A DNA stretch of 64,000 nt from assembly GCF_000471905.2 (NCBI RefSeq), contig NW_006499776.1, forward strand, positions 751,166 to 815,165. Direction: 5' to 3'. Under the pieces are notes generated by a model. It was not told the origin of the DNA and made no database searches. It worked only from the letters and a program-made list of their open reading frames with translations. A program made the translations under genes and the position numbers. Origin of the DNA: Amborella trichopoda. Its lineage: Eukaryota; Streptophyta; Magnoliopsida; Amborellales; Amborellaceae. Below, piece by piece: positions 1 to 11,300 of the stretch; within the stretch, counting starts at the first letter, position 1; each line of letters begins with the position of its first letter.

Positions 1-3000
1 CATGTAGTATAGACCGAGGCTGATCAATATGGGGTCATGCAGTATGGACCTAGGCTGAGCAGTTTAGCGTCATGAAGTGTGGATCGAGACTAAGCAGTTT
101 AGGCTCATGCAATCATGCAGTATGGATCGAGGCTGAGCAATATAGGGTCAAGAATTATGGACCGATGTTGTGTTGTTTAGGGTCAAAGACTATGGACTTA
201 TGTTGAGCAATTAGGGTCATGCAGTATGGATTGAAGATGAGCAATTAAGGGTCATGCAATATGGACTGAGGCTGAGATTATTTACGATCATGCAGTATGG
301 GCCAAGGCTGAGCAGATTAGGATCATGCAGTATGCATCGAGGCCCAGCAGTTGAGGGTAGTACGGAATGGACCGAGGCTGAGCAGTGTTGGGTCATGCCG
401 TATGGACCGAGGCTGAGTTGTATAGGGTTATGTAGTACGGACTGATGCTGAGCAGTTTAGGACCGTGCACTATGGACCTATGCTAAGAAGTTTAGTGTCA
501 TGCAGTATGGACCGAGGCTAAGAGTTTAGGGTCATGCAGCATGGACGGAGGCTTAACAGTTTAGGGTCTTTCCGTACGGACCTAGGCTGAGCAGCATAGG
601 TTCAAGCACTATGGATCGACACTGACCGGTTTAAAGTCATCCAGTGTGGGCTTAAGCTGAGCGGTATAGGGTATTGCAGTATGGACAGAGGGTGAGCGGT
701 TTAGCGTCATGCAAAATGGACCGTGGATGAGATGTTTAGCATCATTTAGAGTGGACCGAGTCTGAACATTTTAGGGTGATGTAGTACGGTCCGAGGCTAA
801 GCAGTGTCATGCAATATGGACCGAGGATGTGCAGTTTAGGGTCATGCAGTGCGGACTGAGGATGTTTAGTTTGGGGTCATTGAGAAATGGACCGAGGCTG
901 AGCAGTTAAGGGTCATGTAGTATGGATCAAGGCTGTGCAGTTTAGGGCCTTACAGTATGCACCGAGGCTGAGCAATTTAGGGTCCTGCAATATCGAACGA
1001 GGTAAAGGTTTTCAGGGTCATGCAGTGTGGACCGAGGCTGAGCTGTTTAGGGTCATGTAGTATTGACTGTGGCTGAGCCGTATAGGGTCATGCGATATGG
1101 ATCAAGGCCGAGTAGTTTAGGGTGATACAGTATGGACCGAGGCTAAGCAGTTTTGGGTGATGCAGTATGGACCGATGCTGAGCAGTTTAGGGTCATGCTG
1201 TATGGACCTACGCTGATCAGTTTTGAGTAGTATGGACCGAGGTTGAGCAATTTAGGGTCATGCAGTATGGACCGAGGCTGTGCAGTTTAGGCTCATGCAA
1301 TAAGAATCGAGGCTGAGCAATTTTTGGTTATGTAGAATGGACCGAGGCTGAGGATTTTACGATCAAGCAGTATACATCGAGGCTGAGCAGTTTAGAGTCA
1401 TGCGGTATGGACTGATGCAGTGATGTTTAGGTCCATGCAGTGTGGACCGAGGCTGAGTAGTGTAGGGACATGCAGTATGGATCGATGTTGATCACTTGTG
1501 GGTGATGCAGTTTGAACCTAAGCTGAGCCGTTTAGGGTCATGCTGTATTGATCGAGGCTGAACAGTTTGGCATCATCTAGAATGGACAGAGACTGAGCAG
1601 TTTAGGGTCCTCCAGCATGGACCGAAGCTGAGATGTTTTGGGTCAAGCAATATGGACCGAGGCTGAGCAATTTAGGGACATGCAATATGAATCGCGGCTG
1701 AGCAGTTTGGGGTCATGCATTATGGATTGAGGCTGAGGAGTTTAGGGTCATGCAATATAGATCGAGGTAGAGAAGTTAAGGGTCATGCAGTGTGGACCAA
1801 GGCTGAAGAGTTCAAGATCATGTAGTATCGACCAAGGCAGTGACGTATAGAGTTCGGAGTGTGGTTCCATGCAGAGCACTTTAGGGTCATGCAGTATGGA
1901 TCCCTGCGGAGCACTTTAGGTCATGCAATATGGACCTAAGCTGAGCAGTTTAGGGGCATGCAGTATGGACCAAGGCTGAGTAGTTTACATCATGGAGTAC
2001 GGACCACGGCTGAACAGTTTTGCATAATCCAGTATGGGGCGAGGATGAAAATTTTAGGGTCACGCAGTATGGACGGAGGCTGAGCAGTTTAAGCTCATCC
2101 AGTATGGACCGAGGCTGAGCAGTTTTTGGTCATGCAGTATGGATCGAGGCTGAGCAGTTTAGGGTCATGAAATATGAATCGTGGATGAGCAGTTTGGTCA
2201 TGCAGTATGGACCGAGGCTTAGCAGTGTATGGTCATGCAGTTTGAGCTGAGGCTAAGCAGTTCAGGGTCATTCAGTTTTGACCGGGGTTAGGAAGTTTTG
2301 GGTCAAGCAGTGTGGACCGAGGCTGAGAAGTATACGGTCTTGCCATAAGGATTGAGGTTGAGCAGTTTAGCGTCATGCAGTTTGGATCGAGGCAGAGCAG
2401 TTTAGGGTCATGCAATACGGATTGAGGTGGAGCAGTATAGGGACTTGTAGTATGGATCAACGCTGAGCAGTTTAGGGTTATGTAGGATAGACTTAGAATG
2501 AACAGTTTACGATATTGCAGTATGGATCGAGGCCGAGTAGTTTGACATCATGTAGTATGGACCGAGGCTGAGCTGTTTAGCATACCCCAGTATGGACCGA
2601 GGCTGAGTAGTTTAGGGTCATGCAATATTGATAGAGTCTGAGCAGTTTAGGGTCATGCAGTGTGGATCGAGGCTAAGCGGTTTAGGGTCATGCACTTTGA
2701 TCAGAGGCAGAGTAGTTTAGAGTCATGCAGTATGGACCGAGGTTGAGAAAATTGGGGTCAATCTGTATGGACCGATCTGAGTTGCTTAGGGTCAGGCAGT
2801 ATTTGCCGAAGCTGAGGAGGTTAGGGTCACAATGTATGGGTCGGCTGAGCAGTTTAAGGCTATATAGTTTGGACCAAGACTGAGCAGTTTCGAGTCCTGT
2901 AGTATGGACAGAGGCTGAGCAGTTTAGGGTCATCCAGTATGGACCTAGGCTGAGCAATTTTGGGTCAAGCAGTATGGACCAATGCAGCGCTGTTTAGGGT

Positions 3001-5110
3001 CTGACAGTATGGACCTTTGTTGAATAGTTAGGGTCATGCAGAATGGATCGAGGATGAGCAATTGAGGGTCATGCAGTACAAACCGAGGCTGATCAATTTA
3101 CGATCGTGCAGTTTGGACTGAGGCTGAGAAGTTTAGGATAATGTAGTACGGACCGAGGCAGAGCGTCTTTGGGCCAAGTATTATGGACCGAGGATATGCT
3201 GTTTTGGGTCCAAGAGTATGGATCGAGGCAGAGTAGCTTAACGTCGTGTAGTATGGACCGAGGCATAGCAGTTAAGGGTAATGCAGTATGGACCGAGGTT
3301 GAGCACTTTAGGGTCTTACAATACTGAACAAGGCAGAGCTGTTTCGGGTCAAACAGTATGGATCGAGGTTGTGCAGTTTTGTGTCCTGCAGTATGGACCG
3401 ACGTCGAGCGGTATAAAGTCATGCGGTATGGATCGAGTCTGAGCAGTTTAGGGTTTTGAAGTCTGAACCAAGGTGAGCTATTTTGCATCATTCAGTATGG
3501 ATAGAGGAAGAGTAGTTTAGGTTGATGCAGTATTCACCAAGGCTGAACTGGATAGGGTCATGCAATATGGACCGAGGCTGACACAGTTTAGGCTCATCCA
3601 GTATGGGCCGATGCTGAGCAGTTTTTGGTCATGCAGTACGGAGTGAGGCTGGGCAGTTTAGGGTCATGCAATATGAGTCGTGGATGAGCAGTTTAGGGTT
3701 ATGCAGTATGGACCAAGGCTTAACAGCTTAGGGTCATGCAGTTTGAGTCGAGGCTAAGCAGTTTAGGGTGATGCAGTATGGACCGAGGCTGTGCAATATA
3801 GGGTCAAGAATTTTGGACCGATGTTGTGCTGTTTAAGGTCAGGTACTATGGACCTTTGCTGAGCAGTTAGGGCCGCACAGAATGGACCGAGGATGAGCAG
3901 TTGAAGGTCATGCAACCCGGACCGAGGCTGAACAGTTAATGATCATGCAATACGGACCAAAGCTAAGCTGTTTGGAATCATGCAGTATGTACTGAGGTTG
4001 AGCCATTGAGGGTTGTACAGTACGGACCGAGGTTGAGCAGTGTTGGGTCATGCCGTTTGGACCGAGGCTGAGTTGCAAAGGGTTATGCAGTATGAATTGA
4101 TGCTGAGCAGTTTAGGGCCATGCACTATGGACTTATGCTGAGAAGTATTAGAGTCGTGTCGTTTGGACTTAGGGTCATGTAGCATGGACCGAGGCATAGC
4201 AGATTAAGGTCATGGAATATGAACTAAGGCTAAGCGGGTTAAGGTCGTGCAGTATGGCTCGCGGCTGAGCAGATTAGGGTCATGCAGTATGGCTCGGGAC
4301 TGAGCAGTTTAGGGTCATTCAGTATGGACCGAGGCTAAGCAGTATAGGGTCATGCACTATGGATCGACGCTGAGTAGTTTAAAGTCATGCAGTATGGACA
4401 TAAGCTGAACGGTATAGGGTATTACTGTATGATTGAGACTCAGTCGTTTAGCATCATGCAGTATGGACATTGGCTTAGAAGTTTAGCATCATCTAGTATG
4501 GACCAAGGCTGAGCAATTTAGGGTCATGCAGTATCGTCCGAGGCAGAGCAGTTTTGGGTCATGCAATATGGACCGAAGCTGAGCTTTTTAACATCATGCA
4601 GTGCGAAGTGAGGAGGACCAGTTTAGGGTCATTGAGAATGGATCGAGGCCGAGTAGATTAGGGTCATGCCGTATGGACCGAGGCTGAGCACTTTAGGGTC
4701 ATGTAGTATGGATCGAGCCTGAGCAACTTAGAGTCATGCAGTATGCACCGAGGCTGAGCAGTTTAGGGTTCTGCGGTATGGACCAAGGCTAAGCAATTGA
4801 GGGTCATGCAGTATGGACCACGATAGAGCCGTATAGGGTCATGTCGTAAGGACCGAGGCTGAGCAGTTTAGGGTGATGCAGTATGGACCAAGGCGAAGAA
4901 GTTGAGGATCATGTGGTACGGACCGAGGCCGAGAGGTTTAGGGTCATGCAGTATGAACAGATGCTGAGTAGTTTAGGGTCTTGTTGTGTGGACCTGTGTT
5001 GAGCGGTTTAGGGTTGGGCAGTATGGACCGAGGTTGAGCTGTTTAGGGTCATACAATATGGACTGAGGCTGAGCAGTTTAGGGTCAAGCAATATAAACCG
5101 AGGCTGAGCA

Positions 5111-5992
5111 GTTTAGGGTCACGCAATATGAATCGAGGCTTAGCACTTTAGGGTCATGTATTATGGACCGAAGCTGCACAGTTGAGGGTCAAGCAGTATG
5201 GACCAAGGCAGAGATGTTGAGGGTCATGCAGTATGGACCGAGGCTGCGCAGTATAGGGACATGCAAAATGGATCGATGCTGAGCACTTGAGGATCATGTA
5301 GTATGGACCTAACCTGAGCCGTTTAGGGTCGGGGCTGAACAGTTTAGCACCATCAAGTATAGACATAGGCTGAGCAGTTTACGTTCATGCATTATGGACC
5401 AAGGCTAAGCAGTTTAGTCTTCCCCCGCATGGACCGAAGCGGAGAAGATTTGGGTAGAGCAGTATGGACCGAGACTGTGCAATTTAGGGCCATGCAATAT
5501 GAACAGAGGCTGAGCAGTTTAGGGCCATGCATTAGGGTCCAAGGCTGAGCAGTTTAGGGTCATGCAATATGAATCGAGGCTTAGCAGTTTAGGGTCATGT
5601 ATTATGGACCGAGGCTGGACAGTTGAGGGTCAAGCAGTATGGACCAAGGCAGAGATGTTGAGGGTCATGCAGTATGGACCGAGGCTGTGCAGTATAGGGA
5701 CATGCAAAATGGATCGATGCTGAGCACTTGAGGATCATGCAGTATGGACCTAACCTGAGCCGCTTAGGGTCGGGGCTGAACAGTTTAGCACCATCAAGTA
5801 TAGACAGAGGTTGAGCAGTTTACGTTCATGCATTATGGACCAAGGCTAAGCAGTTTAGTCTTCCCCCGCATGGACCGAAGCGAAGAAGATTTGGGTAGAG
5901 CAGTATGGACCGAGACTGTGCAATTTAGGGCCATGCAATATGAACAGAGGCTGAGCAGTTTAGTGCCATGCATTAGGGTCCAAGGCTGAGGA
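5111..5992 (+). repeat. Tandem duplication of a 441-bp higher-order unit
   Basis: Two adjacent copies, about 5111-5551 and 5552-5992, repeat with an offset of exactly 441 bp (for example TGTATTATGG at 5157 and 5598, and GCATGG at 5428 and 5869). They share rare features: a shortened monomer reading TTAGGGTCGGGGCTG, a pyrimidine-rich CTTCCCCCGCATGG variant and a monomer reading TTGGGTAGAGC. I count about ten differences over some 400 bases, so this is among the youngest duplications in the window. The paralogous block near 46800-47220 has a single copy, so the duplication came after the 41-kb event or was lost there. The exact edges cannot be fixed because the sequence is repetitive throughout. 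Confidence 0.88.
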
Positions 5993-6640
5993 GTTTAGGG
6001 TCATGCAATATAGATTGGGGCTGAGCAGTTTAGGATCATGCAGTATGGACCAAGGCTGAACAGTTTAAGATCATGCAGTATGGACCGAGGCAGAGAAGTA
6101 TAGGGTCATGCAGTATAGATCGATGCTAAGCACTTGAGGGTCACGCAGTATGGACCTAAGCTGAACCGTTTGGGGTCATGTGGCATGGAGCGAGGCTGAA
6201 TAGTTTAGCATCATCCAGTATGGAGCGAGGCTTAGTAGTTTATGTAGATGCACTATGAACCAAGGCGGAGCAGATTAGGCACCTCCAATATGGAGCGAAG
6301 CTGAGATGTTTTGGGTCAAGCAGTATGGACCTAGACTGTGCAATTTAGGGTTATGAAATACGAACCGAGGCTCAGCAGTTTAGGATTATGCATTATGGAT
6401 CGAGGCTGAGGGCTTTAAGTTCATGCAATATAGATCGGGGCTGAGCTGTTTAGGGTCATGCAGTATGGACCAAGGCTCAACAGTTTAAGATCATGCAATA
6501 TGGACCGAGGCAGAGAAGTATAGGGCCATACAGTATGTATCCATGCAAAGCACTTGAGGTTCATGAAGTATGGATCCATACGGAGCACTTTTGGGTCATG
6601 TAGTCTTGACCTAAGCTGAGCATTTTAAGTATGGACAAAG

Positions 6641-7230
6641 GCTGAGCAGTTTAGCATCATGCAGTACAGACTGAGGATGAGCAGTTTTGCATCATCTAGT
6701 ATGGACCGAAGCTGAACAATTTAGGATCATGCCGTAAGGATCGAGGTTGAGATGTTTAGGCTCATCCAGCATGGATCAACGCTGAGTAGCTTTAGATCAT
6801 GTAGTATGGACCGAGGCTGAGCAGTTTAGGTTCATGCAATCTGAATCGTAGCTGAGCAGTTTTTGGTCATGCAGTATGGACCAAGGCTTAGCAGTTTGGG
6901 GTCATGCAGTATGAACAGAGGCTGAGCAGTTTAGCATCATGCAATACAGATTGAGGATGAGCAGTTTTGCATCATCTAGTAAGGATCGAAGCTGAACAAT
7001 TTAGGATCATGCCGTAAGGATCGAGGCTGAGATGTTTAGGCTCATCCAGCATGGATCAAGGCTGAGTAGCTTTAGGTCATGTAGTATGGACCGCGGCTGA
7101 GCAGTTTAGGGTCATGCAATCTGAATCGTGGCTGAGCAGTTTTTAGTCATGTAGTATGGACCAAGGCTTAGGAGTTTGGGGTCATGCAGTATGAACAGAG
7201 GCTGAGTAGTTTAGCATCATGCAGTACAGA
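6641..7230 (+). repeat. 280-bp (8-monomer) higher-order repeat, two full copies and a third cut by the gap
   Basis: Copy one is 6641-6920, copy two 6921-7200, and a third starts at 7201 and runs into the run of N after 30 bases. Each starts with GGCTGAGCAG or a close variant followed by TTTAGCATCATG and contains the same series: a TACAGA monomer, TTTTGCATCATCTAG, GCCGTAAGGATCGAGG, CATCCAGCATGGATCAA, TAGCTTTAG and a monomer with CTGAATCGT. The offset is exactly 280 bp, eight whole monomers, at every anchor I checked. The paralogous block near 47870-48150 has one copy only. Copies one and two are nearly identical, which makes this a recent expansion. Confidence 0.9.
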
Positions 7231-7507
7231 NNNNNNNNNNNNNNNNNNNNNNNNNNNNNNNNNNNNNNNNNNNNNNNNNNNNNNNNNNNNNNNNNNNNNN
7301 NNNNNNNNNNNNNNNNNNNNNNNNNNNNNNNNNNNNNNNNNNNNNNNNNNNNNNNNNNNNNNNNNNNNNNNNNNNNNNNNNNNNNNNNNNNNNNNNNNNN
7401 NNNNNNNNNNNNNNNNNNNNNNNNNNNNNNNNNNNNNNNNNNNNNNNNNNNNNNNNNNNNNNNNNNNNNNNNNNNNNNNNNNNNNNNNNNNNNNNNNNNN
7501 NNNNNNN
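7231..7507. other. Assembly gap (277 N) inside a tandem duplication
   Basis: A run of N interrupts the third copy of the 280-bp unit. If the array simply continued with that copy, the sequence seen right after the gap (AGCAGTTTGGGG, equivalent to 6890) would be expected at 7450, that is after 219 missing bases, whereas 277 N were placed. The N count may therefore be an estimate, or the missing part may hold an extra monomer or two. Whole further copies of the 280-bp unit could also be missing. Reading frames that cross this gap are meaningless. Confidence 0.95.
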
Positions 7508-8335
7508 AGCAGTTTGGGGTCCTGCAGTATAAATAGAGGCTAAGCAGTTTAGGGTCATGCAGTTTGGACCGTGGCTAAGAAATTTTGGGTCAAGTAGTAA
7601 GGATCGAGGTTTAGCGGTTTACGGTCGCTAAGTACGAATCGAGGCTGAGCAGTTCAGGGTCATGCAATATGGATCGAGGCATAGCAGTTTAGGGTCATGT
7701 AATATGGATCGAGGCAGAGCAGTATAGGGTTAGGCAGCATTGATCAACTCTAACCAGTTTAGAGTTATGTAGTATGGACCTAAGATGAGCAGTTTAGGGT
7801 ATCGCAGTATGGACCGAGGCTGAGCAGTTTAACATCATGTAGTATCGAACACGGCTGAGCAGTTTAAGGTCATCCTGCCTGGACCGAGGCTGAGAAATTT
7901 AGGCTCTTGCAGGATGGATCGAGCCTGAATAGTTTAGCATCATGAGGTGTGGATCGAGGCTAAGCAGTTTAGGGTCATGCAATATGGAACAAGGAAGAGT
8001 AGTTTAGGGCCATGCACTATGGACCGAGGCTGAGCAATATAAGATCAAGTTTTATGGACTGATGCTGTGCTGTTTAGGGTCAGGGACTAAGGACCTATGC
8101 CGAGTAGTTAGGGTCATGCAGTATGGACCGAGGATGAGCAGTTGAGGGTCATTCAGTATGGATCGCGGCTGAGCAATTTATGATCATGCAGTATGGACTG
8201 AGGCTGAGCAGTTTAGGATCATGCAATATGCACCAAGGCTGATCCATTTAGGGTCGCAGAGTATGGACCGAGGCTGAGCAGTGTTGGGATCATGCCGTAT
8301 GGATCGAGGCTGAGCAGTTTAGGGTCATGTAGTAT

Positions 8336-11300
8336 GGACTGAGTCAGAGCACCTTAGGGTCATGTAGTAGGGACCGAGGCTGAGCTATTTAGGGTCAGGC
8401 AGTATAAGGTCATGCAGTACAGACCAAGTTTGAGAAGATTAGGGTCTTCCAGTGTGGAACAAAGCTGACCATTTTAGAGTTGTATTGTATGGATCGAGGT
8501 TGAGAAGTTTGGGCTCATGCATTTTGGACCGAAGCAATGCAGTTTAGGGTCATGCAGTATGGACCGAGGCGACGAGTTTAGGGTCTTGAATGGTCGAGGA
8601 TGAGCAGTTTAGTGTCATGCAGTACGGACCAAGGTTGAGCAGTTTAGGGACTTGCAGTACCTACCGAGGCAGGGCTGTTTAGGGGCACGTAATATGGACG
8701 GAGGCGGAGCAGTTTAGCATCATCCAGTATGAACAGAGGCAAAGTAGTTTATGGTCATGTAGTATAGATCGAGGCTGAGCAGTATAGGGTCATGCAATAA
8801 GGACCGAGGCTGAGCCGTTTAGCTCATGAAGTGTGGATCGAGGCTAAGCAGTTTAGGGTCATGCAATATGGATCGAGGTAGAGTAGTTTAGGGTCGTGCA
8901 ATATGGAATGAGGCTGAGCAATATAGGGTCGAGAATTATGGACCGATGCTGTGCTGTTTAGGGTCAAGGACTATGGACCTATGTTGAGCAGTTAGGGTCA
9001 TCCAGTGTGGACCTAGGATGAGCTGTTGAGGGTCGTGCAGTACGGACCGATGCTGAGTAGTTTACGATAATGCAATATGGACCGAGGCTGAGAAGATTAG
9101 GATCATGCAATATGCATCGAGGCTAAACCTTTTAGGGTCGTACAGTATGGACCGAGGCTGAGCAGTGTTCGGTCATGCCATATGGACCGAGGCAGAGCTG
9201 CATAGGGTTATGCAGTACAGACTGATGCTAAGCAGTTAAGGGCCAGGCACTATGGACATATGTTGAGAAGTTTAGAGTCATGCAGTATGGACCGAGGCTA
9301 AGCAGTTTAGGGTCATGCAGAATAGCCCGAGGCTTAGCAGTTTAGGGTCATGTAGTATGAACGATGGCTAAGCAGTTTAGGTTCATGCAGTATGGCTCGA
9401 GGCTGAGCAGCTTAACGTCATGCAGTATGGACCGAGGCTGAGCAGTTTAAGATCATTCAGTATGAATCGAGGCTGAGTAGTATAGGGTCATGCATTATGG
9501 ATCGACGTGAGCAATTTAAAGTCATGCAGTATGGTCTTAAGCTAAACGATATAGGGTATTGTTGAGAAGGGTGTTTCATCTAGTATGGACCTAGGTTGAA
9601 CAATATAGGGTCATGCAGTATGGTCCGAGGCTGACCAGTTTTTAGTCATGCATTATGGACTAAGGCTGAGCAATTTAGGGTCATGCAGTACGGACCGAGG
9701 ATGCTCAGTTCTGGGTCATTGAGAGATGGATCGAGGCTGAGTAGTTTAGGGTTATGCCATTTGGACCAAGACTAAGTAGTTTAGGGTGATGTTGTATGGA
9801 TTGAGGATGAGCAGTTTAAGGTCACGCAGTACACACCGAGGCTGAGTAGTTTAGGGTCCTACGGTATGGAACGAGTCAAAGCAGTTCATGGTCACGCATT
9901 GTGGAACGAGTTTAAGCAGTTTAGGGTCATGCAGTGTTGACTGCGGCTGAGCCGTATAGGGTCATGCAGTATGGCCCGAGGCCGAGAGTTTAGGGTGATT
10001 TAGTATGGATCGAGGCTAAGATGTTTAGGGTCGTACTGTACGGACCAAGGCGAAGAGGTTTAGGATCATGTAGTATGGACCGAGGCTGGGAGGTTTAAGG
10101 TCAAGCAATACGGACCGATGCTGAGCAGTTTAAGGTCAAGCTCGATGGACATGCGCTGAGCAGTTTAGAGTTAGGCATTATGGAATGAGGCTGAGCAATT
10201 TAGGGTCATGCAGTATGGACCGAGGCTGAGCAGTTTAAGGTCAAGCAATATGGACTAAGACTGAGCGGACCGAGGCTGAACAGTTTTGGCTCATGCGTTA
10301 TTGACCGAGGCTGAGAAGTTTAGGATCAAGCAGTATACATCAAGGCTGAGCAGTTTAGGGTCATGCAGTATGTACCGAGGAAGAAAAGTTTACGGTCATG
10401 CAGTATGAACCGAGGTTGAGCAGTATAGGGACATGCAGTATGGATCGATGCTGAGCTCTAGAGGGTAATGCAGTATGGACCTAAGTTGAGCCGTTTAGGG
10501 TCATGCAGAATGGACGAGGCTGAACAGCCTAGCATCATCCAGTATGGATCGAGGCTGAGCAATTTTTGTTCCTGCTCTATGGCTCAAGACTGAGCAGTTT
10601 AGGCTTCTCCAGTATGAACTGAAGCTGAGATGTTTTGGGTCAAGCCGTACGGACCGAGGCTGAGCAATTTAGGGTCATGCAATCTGAACCGAGGCTGAGC
10701 AGTTTAGGGTCATGCATTATCGATCGAGGCTGAGGAGTTTAGGGTCATGTAATGTAGATCGGGGCTGAGCAGTTTAGGGTCATGTAGTATGGACCGACGC
10801 TGAGCAGTTTAGGGTCATGCAGTATGCACTGAGGTTGAGCAGTATAGGGACATACAGTATGGATCAATGCGGAGCACTTGAGGGTCATGCCGTATGGACC
10901 TAAGCTGAGCCGTTTACGGACATGCGGTATGGACCGTGGCTAAACAGTTTAGCATCATCCAATATGGACCGAGGCTGAGCAGTTTAGGTTCCTGCTCTAT
11001 GGATAGAGACTGGGATGTTTAGACTCTGCCAGTACTAACCGAAGCTGAGATGTTTTGGGGCAAACAATATGGACCGAAGGTTGAACAATTTAGGGTCATG
11101 CAATATTAACCGAGGCTCAGCAGTTTAGGGTCATGCATTATGGACAGAGGTTGAGGAGTTTTTGGTCACGCAATTTAAGTCGGAGCTGAGGAGTTTAGGG
11201 TCATGCAGTATGGACCAAGGCTGAGCAGTTTAAGATCATGAAGTATGGACCAAGGTTGAGAAGTATAGGGTCATGCAGTATGGATCCATGCGAAGCACTC

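Larger units (their letters stand above)
1..8335 (+). repeat. Satellite block A1, paralogue of 41696-48955
   Basis: This stretch holds only 35-bp monomers, and their variants appear in the same order as from 41696 onward. Anchors: the odd doubled AATCATGCAG at 111 and 41806 (offset 41695); AGTTCGG in a shortened monomer at 1851 and 43524 (41673); GGGTCAAGAA at 3801 and 45436 (41635); the C-rich GCATGG variant at 5428 and 47088 (41660); the TAGCTTTA variant downstream of 6771 and 47991 (41220); AGTACGAATC at 7631 and 48228 (40597). The changes in offset are explained by the extra 441-bp and 280-bp tandem copies present only here. In short stretches compared by eye the two copies differ at roughly 5-7% of positions, much less than adjacent monomers do. 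The left edge of the duplication lies outside the window. Boundaries are approximate. Confidence 0.85.

Noticed and set aside
2688-2957. Frames of about 90 codons at 2688-2957 (-), 21775-22038 (+), 37435-37704 (+) and 47291-47563 (-)
   Set aside because: All lie wholly within monomers and are open only because several consensus stops have mutated. At 37435-37704 both strands and several frames are open at once, as expected from irregular repeats and not from a gene.
3093-3491. Reading frame of 132 codons on the minus strand, the longest without N
   Set aside because: It is translated satellite. The protein is a loose 35-residue repeat because three monomers make 105 bp. The paralogous segment near 44730-45130 does not keep a long frame, and there is no sign of a promoter or codon bias.
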